Source of the DNA: Acestrorhynchus altus
Taxonomy: Eukaryota; Chordata; Actinopteri; Characiformes; Acestrorhynchidae
Length of the DNA stretch: 64,000 nt
Assembly (NCBI GenBank): GCA_034509495.1
Contig: CM067509.1
Location: 11,710,472-11,774,471, forward strand
Direction: 5' to 3'
Of this stretch, positions 41,401 to 50,519 are shown piece by piece (within the stretch, counting starts at the first letter, position 1; each line of letters starts with the position of its first letter). The translations under genes and the position numbers were made by a program. The notes under the pieces were generated by a model. It saw nothing but the letters and a program-made list of their open reading frames with translations. It ran no database searches and was not told the origin of the DNA.

Positions 41401-44400
41401 ACAAAACAGTTCTTAAATGTCAACAAACGTGAGACTTTCTATAAGTCATTATTAAACCACTTGTTATGAAATGGGGTCATAAATATAATGAGTCCAGACT
41501 TATAGGATGTTCATATATTCACATATTTAATGAACAGAACCCTTCTTAATATGTATAGATCGGGTGTATAGATCAGTTAGTTGCCAGGGTATGTGTGTTA
41601 GAACAAGGAAATCAGCAAACTGTGCTGGACTTCACCCCTCAGTGCCCCACCCCCATAAAATGTTCTATGGAAAGGAGATAGAACTTACCAACAGCACAAT
41701 GTAATACCTGCAAAGAAAGCACAGAACATCTTTAGACTATATAGTTACATATTTCATAATGAAAGCATTACAGCAGTGTTCATACAATAAACAAGCACAA
41801 CAGAATAACCACAGTTATCTCCAAAACCCATAGAAATTAAATCTTATTCTTGACTTGTTCTCAGTGCAAACTGTCATCCAGATGACTGAACTGTAACTGG
41901 CATTGGTAGAACAAATCTGGACATCATCTGTATAACACCTCATTTGCACACTGGACAGCTGCCACAAAGGAATTGGACAGCACTGTGGAGGAGTTCAGCC
42001 CTAAAAATAGCTCACACTTTGTAAGTATAGACCTCCGTGCCAAAGTATTCATCGCACTGTGAGGGCAACGTGTGACCCCAAACTGTACAACTGACAACCC
42101 CCCACCCCCATCTTTTACAGGAACAGCCAGTCTAGATAAAAACCACACCAGTTAAAAGTCTCTCATAGCAGTACTGACCTCGAGGAGAGCACCAGTCTGG
42201 AAGAACTTCAGTGGCTTCTCTATTGAGTAGTAAAGACCGTGATAGCTGCCTCTGGTAAGATAGGCACGGACAAGACCCACAGCAATAACCAGCCACCTGA
42301 AACAGACAGAACATTTAACAGATGTTGTAGAGTGGACCAACATAGACAAGGAGGGGTTTTTTTTGTTTATTTCTAGGTGATATTCAGAAAATCCATTCCC
42401 TGTGCCCTCGTGTGGACAGGATAAAGTTTGTGGAAGATTATGGCTCAATCTCAAATACCACCTTCCTTCCTATACAGTGAACTATACCTACAGCTACAAC
42501 TGAAACATCTACACACAGAGCACTAGATTTCAGATTTCCAAAAATGCAATAAATTAAATTCCTGTCCAATATATAATACTGTGTTTAGAGTTCAAATACT
42601 TATTCATATTAATAATGCATAGTACACTACATGTGGAGTGTGGTGTGTAATTTGGGATTAAATCTCTCAGGTCTTCCTTCTTGTGGCATTTTAAAGGGTC
42701 TTTTTGTGGCGTTTTACTGGGTCTTTTTGTGGCGTTTTACTGGGTCTTTTTGTGGCGTTTTAATGGGTCTTTTTGTTCAAGTGTTTTTGTCTGTGTGGAT
42801 GAACATTTATTCAAATATTTTAAACCATGTATGTGTGAACCCAGCCTGAATCTGAAAGTAAAGCTCTGTACTATTTATAGATGTTACCCTGCTGCTTCTA
42901 TTACCACACAAATCTTCAATAAACAGCAGTAATCACATCCACTGGTAGTCAGTCATGCCCATGCCATGTTAAAACTTTTGATCGCATTCACTTATCGCAT
43001 TCACCAGCCATGGCCTGGTGGTTAGGAAACCAGTCTTGTGACTGGAAGGTTTCTGGGTTCGATTCCCTGAACTCGCAGATATAACTGAAGTGCCTTGAGC
43101 AAAGCACTTAAAGGTGCTCCCCAGCTGCTCTCCGTGGATAGGGGTGCCCACTGCTCCTGGCAGGTGTGCTCACTGCCCCCTAGTGTGTGAATTCATTAGT
43201 GTGTATGTGTGTTTCACTGCATGGATGGGTTAAATGCAGAGGACAAACATCCCTGTCTGCAGCACAGTGGGTCTATGTGCAAGGTTTAATCTGTTTAATC
43301 TGCGAATCAACTGTTGTGGTGTACCAAGGCAAATGTATCTAGTCAGACTCTTTTTAGCTCAACAATAATTATAGCTTCCAGAAACATTAATCAGAACAGT
43401 TCTAAACAACAGTATCAATCCCATTCCAGAACATTCCATTTGAACAAGTACCAGCGTTAGCTGTGATAAACAGCTTGGTTAGAACAGTCCTAAGTGTGTA
43501 TGACTGGTGAAACATGTCTACTGAACAGAGCTTTAACCCCTAACCAGACTCTCAGGACTGATAGGGCTATGTGGTACAGACTATCGGGGATATGTCTCGA
43601 CACTTGACATGTTTAAGACTTACAACAGCAGTTTTCTAATTATGGGATTGATAATGGGATTTAGAACTTTCCAAACCACTGAGTAAGTGGTCAAACTGCT
43701 GTAAATGATCTTGTACGTGCTACAACTAACAGCCCAGTACAGTATGCATGTTTACACCAATCAGCTCCTTTTCACTTTGAGTCTTCTTGTCTCATGGTTT
43801 CATGGCAGCTTGAAGCACAAAGAGGCCAGACTAACATGGCTGATATTATCCTCTTAGGACCCAGTCTTACTGTCACAGATTTGGAGTTGTCAGTTGAGGC
43901 TGATGGTGGGGGAGGGGCTCCACAGGCCCAGGACTACATGCAGCTACGTCACGTAGTCTTTCACACTGAACAGGCGATGATCAACACAGCACAGCACTGT
44001 CACAACATGCCCGTCACACACTGCAGATACTGCGGACTGTGTGAGAGTAAATGCAATTAAACAGACTAGATCTGGGGGATATACTGTTTATATCCGTGTA
44101 CCATGAAGTTAAAGGCAAGGCTTTGTGCATTTAGTTATAGATCTGTCAGTACTGTTAAATAGAAAATCAGATGTCTGTGTAAGAAAAGATAAAGAGTCAC
44201 ATGACCTAATAGTTCACAGTGTATTTGAGTGACAAAGAACATAATTATACCCTGAATATAATTTACATTAATTAGTGCGGCTGAGGAGCTTGTTTTAAAA
44301 TTGTAGTTTTAAAATTGTGAAGTTTACTCTTACTCTATATATACACTCCTGCACCAAAGAGCTGGACTTGAACAAACTTTATAATGGGGATTAATTTTAC

Positions 44401-47400
44401 TGTGATTAATTTTACTGTACAATAGCTCTAGTACCCTGCTGGGCTGCCTCTAGCCTGGATCCAAGTTGAGACGCATGTCAGGTCAGGCATGAGCAGGCAT
44501 GAGGCAAACTAGACCCCATATGGCATCTTGCACCACATTTCCTAACTGATGTTGCAGCTGGGCCTGTAGATCCCTGCACACTCGCAGTCTGCCGAACCTG
44601 GCGTCAATTCTGGTGGCATAAATGCTCAACTGGCAAAAAAAGTGTTGCAATCTGGTGGAGATATTCCTGGAAAACACTTGCTGTGTGTGGCTGAGCTGAA
44701 AACGTGGCCACAGGATGTCCTGCACATATCACTGAGCGGTTGGTGTCTCTCATACCCCGACTACGACTGACTGACTGATGTACGCAAGAGCTACCCAGAT
44801 CCTCACAACAGCAGTTGAAGCAGTGTGTCGCTCCACAGCAAAGGCAGGATTGAAGCACTCAGCATCCATGTTCAAACTCAACCATCACCACATCCTAAAC
44901 AGAACCTGGATTCAAGGCTAAGGACGAAGCGGTTTAAGTACAGTTCACTGTGTGTGGGTGCCCTCACATAACCTCTGCTCCCAACACTTCCTTACAGCTT
45001 TGACAGAGCACTCTAGAAGGGAGCTTCTCTCAGACCAATCATGCACCCGTTCTCAAAATAAACTGCTAAATGTCTTTAAATGCATCACAGACGCATGTCC
45101 AGCAGTCAACGATCTGTTACCTAGAGGTACACTACCCAAATGTAACCTGGTGTTATTGGTTAATAAGAATTTCCTGATGAAGGTAAAAGCATAAAGGATG
45201 ATCTAACTCTGAAACTCTCCCTGAGTCTGAACTGTATATATGTATCGTGCATCTCTAAATGACAATTTACAGGAAAAGGAAGTCAATATATAAAAATGTT
45301 ATTTTTATAAAATGTATTAATGTATTAGTACTACTAGTACCTCGTATTTCACTATTTAATCTGCACTGGTACAATATTGTATTATTTTATATTAATATGA
45401 TCATTTTTTATATTTTGTTTTAAATAGTTGCAGTGAGTGAAGTGTCACCTCCTGCCAGTTCAGGGAATCAAACCAGCAACAATGTTTTATAACATGCCCC
45501 CACACACTAAAGCTACATTTAACCTCAGACACCAGTGCTATCAGTATCAGTATTCAGCACTGGGACAAACTGCTTCATTCACAGCACTTTGCCCCCTCTG
45601 CTCAGGTCTGAGCTAATGTTGCGCAAGAAAGCAGGCCAATCCTGTCTAACGTGTACCTGAATCTGAACCCAGCACTGTCCCTCAGTCTCACCAGCCTACT
45701 GAACCAGCACTGTCCCAGTCTCAGCAGTCTCCTGAAGCGGCACTGTCCCAGTCTCAGCAGTCTCCTGAAGCGGCACTGTCCCAGTCTCAGCAGTCCATTG
45801 AAGCGGCACTGTCACAGTCTCAGCAGTCCACTGAACCCAGTACTGTCCCAGTCTCAGCAGTCTACTGAACCAGCACTGTCCCAGTCTCAGCAGTCCATTG
45901 AAGCAGCACTGTCCCAGTCTCAGCAGTCCACTGAACCCAGTACAGTCCCAGTCTCAGCAGTCTACTGAACCAGCACTGTCCTTAGTCTCAGCAGTCTACT
46001 GAACCCAGCACTGTCTCTGTCTCAGCAGTCTACTGAACCCAGCACTGTCCTTAGTCTCAGCAGTCTACTGAACCCAGCACTGTCCTTAGTCTCAGCAGTC
46101 TACTGAACCCAGCACTGTCCTTAGTCTCAGCAGTCTACTGAACCCAGCACTGTCCTTAGTCTCAGCAGTCTACTGAACTAGCACTGGTCCCAGTCTCAGC
46201 AGTCTACTGAACCCAGCACTGTCCCAGTCTCAGCAGTCTACTGAACCCAGCACTGTCCCAGTCTCAGCAGTCTACTGAACCCAGCACTGTCCTAGTCTCA
46301 GCAGTCTACTGAACCCAGCACTGTCCTTAGTCTCAGCAGTCTACTGAACTCCAGTGACTGTCCTGTCTCAGCAGTCTACTGAACCCAGCACTGTCCTTAG
46401 TCTCAGCAGCAGTTCACTGAACTCCAGCATCACAAACCCAGGTCTCAGCAGTCCACTGAACCCAGCACTGTCCCAGTCTCAGCAGTCTACTGAACCCAGC
46501 ACTGTCCTAGTCTCAGCAGTCTACTGAACCCAGCACTGTCCCAGTCTCAGCAGTCTACTGAACTCAGTGCACTGTCCTAGAAGTCTCTTATGTTCCACTG
46601 AACCCAGCACTGTCCCAGTCTCAGCAGTCTACTGAACCCAGCACTGTCCTTAGTCTCAGCAGTCTACTGAACCCAGCACTGTCCCAGTCTCAGCAGTCTA
46701 CTGAACCCAGCACTGTCCCAGTCTCAGCAGCTCACTGAACCCAGCACTGCCTCTGAAGTCCCAGTAGTCTATCGAACCTGTGCACTGTCCCAGTCTCAGC
46801 AGTCTACTGAACCCAGCACTGTCCTAGTCTCAGCAGTCTACTGAACCCAGCACTGTCCTAGTCTCAGCAGTCTACTGAACCCAGCACTGTCCCAGTCTCA
46901 GCAGTCTACTGAACCCAGCACTGTCCCAGTCTCAGCAGTCTACTGAACCCAGCACTGTCCCAGTCTCAGCAGTCCACTGAACCCAGCACTGTCCCAGTCT
47001 CAGCAGTCTACTGAACCCAGCACTGTCCTTAGTCTCAGCAGTCTACTGAACCCAGCACTGTCCCAGTCTCAGCAGTCTACTGAACCCAGCACTGTCGCAA
47101 GCTCAGCTGTCTACTGAACCCAGCACTGTCCCAGTCTCAGCAGTCTACTGAGCCCAGCACTGTCCCAGTCTCAGCAGTCTACTGAACCCAGTACTGTCCC
47201 AGTCTCAGCAGTCTACTGAACCCAGTACTGTGCCAGTCTCAGCAGTCTAGTGAGGAGTAATCAGAGTAAACAGGTACAGAGCCAGAGGTCCTGCAGTATA
47301 AACACTCAGTCACTCTCCGGATTCATCGCTTTTGCTCTGTTTACAGCGTGTTCTCCTCCCCGAGCCGCTAAAAGTACTAGATAACTGCTCCAGAACCCTC

Positions 47401-47587
47401 GGTGCCCACTGACTGGTCCGGAGTGCTGGCTGTGCTGTGGAAGGAGGATCAGAAACTCGTACCCTGCGGTCATGACCACGTTGTAGATGACCAGGTAGGC
47501 GGTGGCCAGCGCGCCCGGGCCCTTCTTCTTCTTCTGGCTGCCGTCGTTAGGAGCTGTTCTGGAGGTCCCCATGGCAGGTGCAGACAT
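36187..47587 (-). CDS. hacd2: 3-hydroxyacyl-CoA dehydratase 2, complete seven-exon coding region
   Basis: Coding exons in transcript order: 47587-47463, 42296-42179, 41707-41689, 39784-39696, 38896-38775, 37124-36946, 36269-36187. All joins keep frame and all introns are GT-AG; the total is 735 nt, 244 aa (human about 254). The product is an ER multi-pass enzyme removing water from 3-hydroxyacyl-CoA in the very-long-chain fatty acid elongation cycle. Family hallmarks are LATAYLVIYNVVMTAGWLVI, SIEKPLKFFQTGALLE, WTITEIIRYSFYTF and VLYPMGVTGELLTIYAALPY. The known catalytic Tyr and Glu correspond to Y166 and E173 in the LYPMGVTGE stretch. HACD2 is favoured over HACD1 by overall similarity. The start ATG at 47587 has a purine at -3; the frame is open further upstream without another ATG. 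The C-terminus ends TKVE, so the dilysine ER-retrieval signature of human (KKFE) is incomplete. Confidence 0.96.
36946..37124 (-). CDS. hacd2: hacd2 coding exon 6 (catalytic segment)
   Basis: 179 bp, acceptor CTGCAG, donor CCCT|GTAAG. Encodes RYTFFIVLYPMGVTGELLTI with the catalytic Tyr and Glu seven residues apart, then NKYNFSFDYYTFLILTMISY. Confidence 0.96.
37530..38250. repeat. possible decayed DNA-transposon copy in hacd2 intron 5
   Basis: Phrases such as TTTTCTGGATGGCCACTCTT and GGGAGAGTAACAGTGGTACT recall a dispersed teleost DNA-transposon family. No transposase frame remains and no terminal inverted repeats were matched. Confidence 0.35.
38424..38473. repeat. (GT)n microsatellite in hacd2 intron 5
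   Basis: About 25 GT units. Confidence 0.95.
38775..38896 (-). CDS. hacd2: hacd2 coding exon 5
   Basis: 122 bp, acceptor CCTCAG, donor CAAG|GTAAATG. Encodes VQSEDSVLLFVVAWTITEII and on to NHLPYLIKWA, including a membrane segment and the RYSFYTF signature. Confidence 0.96.
39696..39784 (-). CDS. hacd2: hacd2 coding exon 4
   Basis: 89 bp, acceptor TTTACAG, donor GAA|GTAAG. Encodes (G)IVPSSVVLTGFQVMSRVF and onward to THSVRE, a conserved HACD segment. Confidence 0.96.
40270..40660. repeat. GAACC-type MITE copy in hacd2 intron 3
   Basis: Contains AGTGGTTCTTTGAGCAATG, CCACAAAGAACCAAAAGG, GGTTCTTCATGCAATG and ACAGTTCTTTACAGAATC, ending in TTTTTAAAAGTGTAG, a usual end for this family. Confidence 0.5.
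41036..41097 (-). repeat. SINE head fragment in hacd2 intron 3
   Basis: On the minus strand it reads CTGAGTGGCTCAATGGTCTA then CAGGTTCAAATCC, the tRNA-like boxes A and B of the same SINE as at 509. Confidence 0.55.
41689..41707 (-). CDS. hacd2: hacd2 coding exon 3, 19-bp microexon
   Basis: Only 19 bp between a TTTGCAG acceptor and a GTAAG donor. It encodes VLHCAV plus the first base of the next Gly, exactly the residues needed between QTGALLE and GIVPSSVV. Together with exon 4 (89 bp) it makes 108 nt, so the frame is kept only if both are included or both skipped. Confidence 0.9.
42179..42296 (-). CDS. hacd2: hacd2 coding exon 2
   Basis: 118 bp from TTTCAG acceptor to GAG|GTCAGT donor. Encodes G/WLVIAVGLVRAYLTRGS... 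to QTGALLE, nearly identical to mammalian HACD2. Phase 0 at its end. Confidence 0.96.
42699..42777 (+). repeat. 23-bp tandem repeat, about 3.5 copies
   Basis: Unit GTCTTTTTGTGGCGTTTTAC plus TGG, repeated three times and then cut off. It lies in hacd2 intron 1. Confidence 0.85.
42995..43275 (+). repeat. tRNA-derived SINE in hacd2 intron 1, with CTCF-like core
   Basis: Box A GGCCTGGTGGTTAGG and box B GGTTCGATTCC about 40 bp apart form a tRNA-like head. The body contains AGTGCCTTGAGCAAAGCACT and the tail GGATGGGTTAAATGCAGAGG, typical of teleost SINEs. At 43173-43186 the minus strand carries ACACTAGGGGGCAG. Confidence 0.8.
43300..45420. other. hacd2 intron 1 middle, nothing firmly recognised
   Basis: Includes a GC-richer patch at 44450-44900 with two overlapping minus-strand open frames of 80 and 84 codons rich in Cys, His and Gln. 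I recognise no domain; decayed repeat DNA is as likely as anything. Confidence 0.4.
45430..45515 (-). repeat. SINE fragment
   Basis: The minus-strand GTTTGATTCCCTGAACTGG resembles box B of the 42995 SINE in inverse orientation. Confidence 0.35.
45663..47252 (+). repeat. 34/35-bp minisatellite in hacd2 intron 1
   Basis: About 1.6 kb of head-to-tail units built on TCTACTGAACCCAGCACTGT plus CCCAGTCTCAGCAG (34 bp) or CCTTAGTCTCAGCAG (35 bp), roughly 46 copies by length. The first units vary (GAAGCGG, CCATTGAAGC) and a few near 46350-46440, 46565 and 46750 are damaged. The two unit types occur in runs. It starts about 210 bp from hacd2 exon 1 on the genomic map. Confidence 0.95.
47463..47587 (-). 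CDS. hacd2: hacd2 coding exon 1
   Basis: Encodes MSAPAMGTSRTAPNDGS, a lysine run, then the start of the first membrane segment, ending in MTAG split 2+1 at donor GG|GTACGAG. A second in-frame ATG follows five codons later. Upstream in frame is an Ala/Val-rich stretch (47588-47638) that begins with GTG, not ATG. Confidence 0.92.
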
Positions 47588-47800
47588 GGCCAGGCTATCA
47601 AATGCTGCTGCTGCTGCTACAACTGCTACTGCTACCACCCTCCTCCTCCTCCTCCCCTCCCCTCCCCTCCCCTCCCAGACGAGCTCCGAGCGCTGTTCGG
47701 AAGTAGCGCCATCTAGCGGCCAGGACAGGCTCCACAGTCAGGATCACCGACCCTGCTCCCGGAGAGAGGTTCCTACAGGTTCCCACCCCAACCTGAAACC
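47588..47800 (-). promoter_or_regulatory. hacd2: hacd2 5'UTR and promoter with G-rich tract
   Basis: Minus-strand G-rich repeats of GGGGA (plus-strand CTCCC repeats at about 47651-47676) could form a G-quadruplex in the leader or core promoter. An ATG at 47712 opens a 26-codon upstream ORF ending in TAG at 47632-47634, 44 nt before the main start and out of frame with it. The surrounding GATGGCG also resembles a YY1 element. Confidence 0.5.
47706..47719 (-). promoter_or_regulatory. CTCF-like motif at hacd2 promoter
   Basis: The plus-strand sequence GCGCCATCTAGCGG matches the reverse of the CTCF core consensus CCASYAGRKGGCRS at 13 of 14 positions, so the motif points left. The overlapping GATGGCG could instead be a YY1 site. 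Binding is inferred. Confidence 0.4.
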
Positions 47801-47960
47801 AGAATCCAGTTCAAGGGTTCTTTCATTGTGGAAGGGTTCTTCAGATGAATGGGGTTAATTTATATATAAACACACACATACCCCAGCAGAATGTTTGCTT
47901 TCTTGGCCTTTTTTCAGAGTATTTGTTTGAAAACCCAAAAACATTTTTTCTACTCATGGT

Positions 47961-49245
47961 TAGTGGTTGGGTGAACCAGCTCTTTCTCTTTGTAAATCTT
48001 AATTACAACCAAAAACATCCAAATTACCCATCCAAAAGTTTACATACCCTGATTTTGGCCTGATAACATGCACAGAAGTTGACACAAATGGGCTTGAATT
48101 GCTACTAAAGGTAACATCCTCACCTGTGACCTGGTTGCTTTTAATCAGTTTGTAAAAGCTGAGTGAGTTTCTGGGATCCAGACAGACTCTTGCATCTTTC
48201 ATCCAGCCACCAACATTTCTGGATTGTGAGTCACGGGGAAAGCAAAAGAATTGTCATAGGATCTACAGGAAAAGGTAATTGAATTGTTGAAACAGGAAAG
48301 GGGTTACAAACAGATACCCAAGGAATTGATCATTCCAGTCAGCAGTATTCAAACTATGATTAACAAATGGAAAATCCCACAAATAACATCAGCTGCAATG
48401 CAGGACTCTCTGAAAACTAGAGGTGTGGCTGTTTCAAGATACACAATAAGGAGGCACTTGAAGAAAAAAGGGCTGCATGGTCGCCAGAAGAAAGCCATTA
48501 CTGCACAAATGCCCCAAAGTATCTCGCCTACAATACACCAAACAGCACAGAGACAAACCTCAAAACTTCTGGATCAAGGTAATTTGGAGTGATGAGACCA
48601 AAATTGAACTTATTGGCCACAACCATAAACGTTACATTTGGAGAGGTGTCAACAAGGCCTATGATGAAAGTAACACCATTCCTACTGTAAAGCACGGAGG
48701 TGAATCGATGGTGTTTTGGGGATCTATGAGCTACAAAGATGAAGGAAAGATAAATGCAGCACATTCTCAGAAAATACTGGAGGCGTATTTGCGCTCATCA
48801 GCCCGGAAACTGCGCATAGGACGTACTTCGACATTCCAACATGACAACGATCCAAAACACAAGGCCAAGTTGTCCTACCATTGGCTAGAGCAGAACAAAG
48901 TGAAGGATCTGGCCATCTCAGTCTCCTGACCTCAATATCATTGAGCCTCTCTGGGGAGATCTCAAGCGCGCAGTTCATGCAAGACAGCCCAGGAATTTAC
49001 AGGAACTGGAGGCTTTTTGCCAAGAAGAATGGACAGCTTTACCATCTGAGAAAATAAAATAAATCCACAACTACCACAAAAGACTTCAAGCTGTCATTGA
49101 TGTAAGAGGGTGCAATACACGGTATTAAGAACAGGGGTATTTAAACTTTTGATCAGTGTCATTTGGATGTTTTTATTTGTCATTATGATTTTAAAAAGAG
49201 AAAACACAGTGATTTGACAATAAATGGCTTCACCCAACCACTTTT
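47961..49245 (+). mobile_element. Tc1-like DNA transposon between hacd2 and stam2
   Basis: Terminal inverted repeats of roughly 90-115 bp flank the dead transposase. The outer left AGTGGTTGGGTGAA (from 47962) pairs with CTTCACCCAACCACT on the right (to about 49243). Inner blocks AACATCCAAAT/ATTTGGATGTT and AAAAGTTTACATACCC/GGGTATTTAAACTTTT also pair. Confidence 0.88.
48284..49127 (+). pseudogene. dead Tc1-like transposase
   Basis: Remnant of a Tc1/mariner transposase in at least two frames: an N-terminal helix-turn-helix part (about 48284-48500) and a catalytic part (48540-49060) with WSDETK, QHDNDPKHKAK and SPDLNIIEPLWGDLK, so the DDE triad residues are still legible. Frameshifts near 48500 and 48929 and a stop after PSEKIK inactivate it. 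Confidence 0.9.
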
Positions 49246-49264
49246 GTGTGTGCTATCATTCATA

Positions 49265-49267
<3 letters not shown>

Positions 49268-49301
<34 letters not shown>

Positions 49302-49339
49302 GAATGATAACACACAAAAAATGAAATAAAATATGAATT

Positions 49340-49397
<58 letters not shown>

Positions 49398-49440
49398 ATA
49401 TATATATATATATATAACACAAAAAATGAAATAAAATGTG

Positions 49441-49508
<68 letters not shown>
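49268..49508. repeat. AT microsatellites with duplicated spacer
   Basis: Three (TA)n blocks (about 49268-49297, 49347-49416, 49447-49507) are separated by two related spacers containing ACACAAAAAATGAAATAAAA. This suggests a segment duplication that carried part of the AT array. Confidence 0.85.
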
Positions 49509-49509
<1 letters not shown>

Positions 49510-49729
49510 CTCCTTCTAAACTGAGCAAATATATAAACACTTTTGTTTTTGCTGCCATTGTTCATGAGCTGAAGAGAGATTTTGTCTGTGGACTCAAAAG
49601 GACTTTTTCTCACCAATAATGTTCAGAAATGTGCCTAAATCTGTGTTAGTGAGTGCTTCTCCTTTCTGAGTCAATTAATGCCTTAAACATCTAGAACAAT
49701 CCACAGCACATTCTCCATCAGGCTGAAGA

Positions 49730-49845
49730 AACCTTTCACAGTGCAAAGAACCATTAATCATGCAAAAAGCTCTATGAGTGTTTACGATTCTATATATAAC
49801 AATTTTTACTGAAGATCCCTAGAAGCATTCATTTAGAAGTGTATG
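49730..49845. repeat. GAACC-type MITE fragment
   Basis: Contains AAGAAACCTTTCACAGTGC, AAAGAACCATTAATCATGC and the end TTTAGAAGTGTATG. Confidence 0.4.
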
Positions 49846-50030
49846 CTTTAGAGCAATGTGTTTAAAATTTGTTAATATATACATCTCAAATGAAGAACAA
49901 TTTGATTAGAATATCTTGAAAATTACAGTAACTGGCATTTTTTGATGAATTAAAGCATGACAAAACAAAAAACTGGTCTATGACTCAAATGGTTATTGGG
50001 ATGCTTTAATAAAAAGTTTTATTAAACTAA

Positions 50031-50515
50031 TAACTGATTATGTTTAGGACATGTCTTTATTACATTAATAATTGATGACACTGAGGAAATGTCTATTATA
50101 TTAATAATTGATGACACTGGGACATGTCTTCATTACAGTAATAACTGATGACCCTGGGGACATGTGTTTATTACAGTAATAAGTGATGACACTGGGAACA
50201 TGTGTTTATTACAGTAATAACTGATGACACTGGGACATGTCTTTATTACAGTAAAAACTGATGACACTGGGGAAATGTGTTTATTACAGTAATAACTGAT
50301 GACACTGGGAATATGTGTTTATTACAGTAATAACTTTTGACACTGGGGACATGTGTTTATTACAGTAATAACCGATGACACTGGGGACGTGTGTTTATTA
50401 CAGTAATAACTGATGACACTGAGAACATTTCTTTATTACATTAATATTTGATGACACTGGGGACATGTGTTTATTTCAGTAATAACAGATGCCACTGGGG
50501 ACATGTGTTTATTGA
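50031..50515 (+). repeat. 37/38-bp minisatellite upstream of stam2
   Basis: About 12-13 units built on ATAACTGATGACACTGGGGA plus CATGTGTTTATTACAGTA. Outer units are more diverged. It ends about 95 bp before the CTCF-like site and 415 bp before the stam2 start codon. Confidence 0.93.
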
Positions 50516-50519
50516 TTAT

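Noticed and set aside
43000..43075. Possible tRNA gene
   Set aside because: The boxes belong to a SINE; the tail matches SINE sequence rather than a terminator-flanked tRNA.
44483..44858. Cys-rich minus-strand gene
   Set aside because: Two overlapping frames with no family resemblance, no splice or promoter support, inside hacd2 intron 1.
45651..45968. 105-codon Ser/Leu-rich frame
   Set aside because: Translation of the 34/35-bp minisatellite; the frame closes when unit length changes.
45663..47252. CRISPR-like repeat array
   Set aside because: Units are contiguous without unique spacers and lie in a eukaryotic intron; it is a minisatellite.
47463..47638. hacd2 start at 47638 giving 261 aa
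   Set aside because: The codon at 47636-47638 is GTG; the first in-frame ATG is at 47587. A non-AUG start remains possible and is listed as a finding.
48284..48929. Functional transposase gene
   Set aside because: Frameshifts and stops break it into separate frames.
49266..49616. 116-codon Ile/Tyr frame
   Set aside because: Pure translation of (AT)n arrays.
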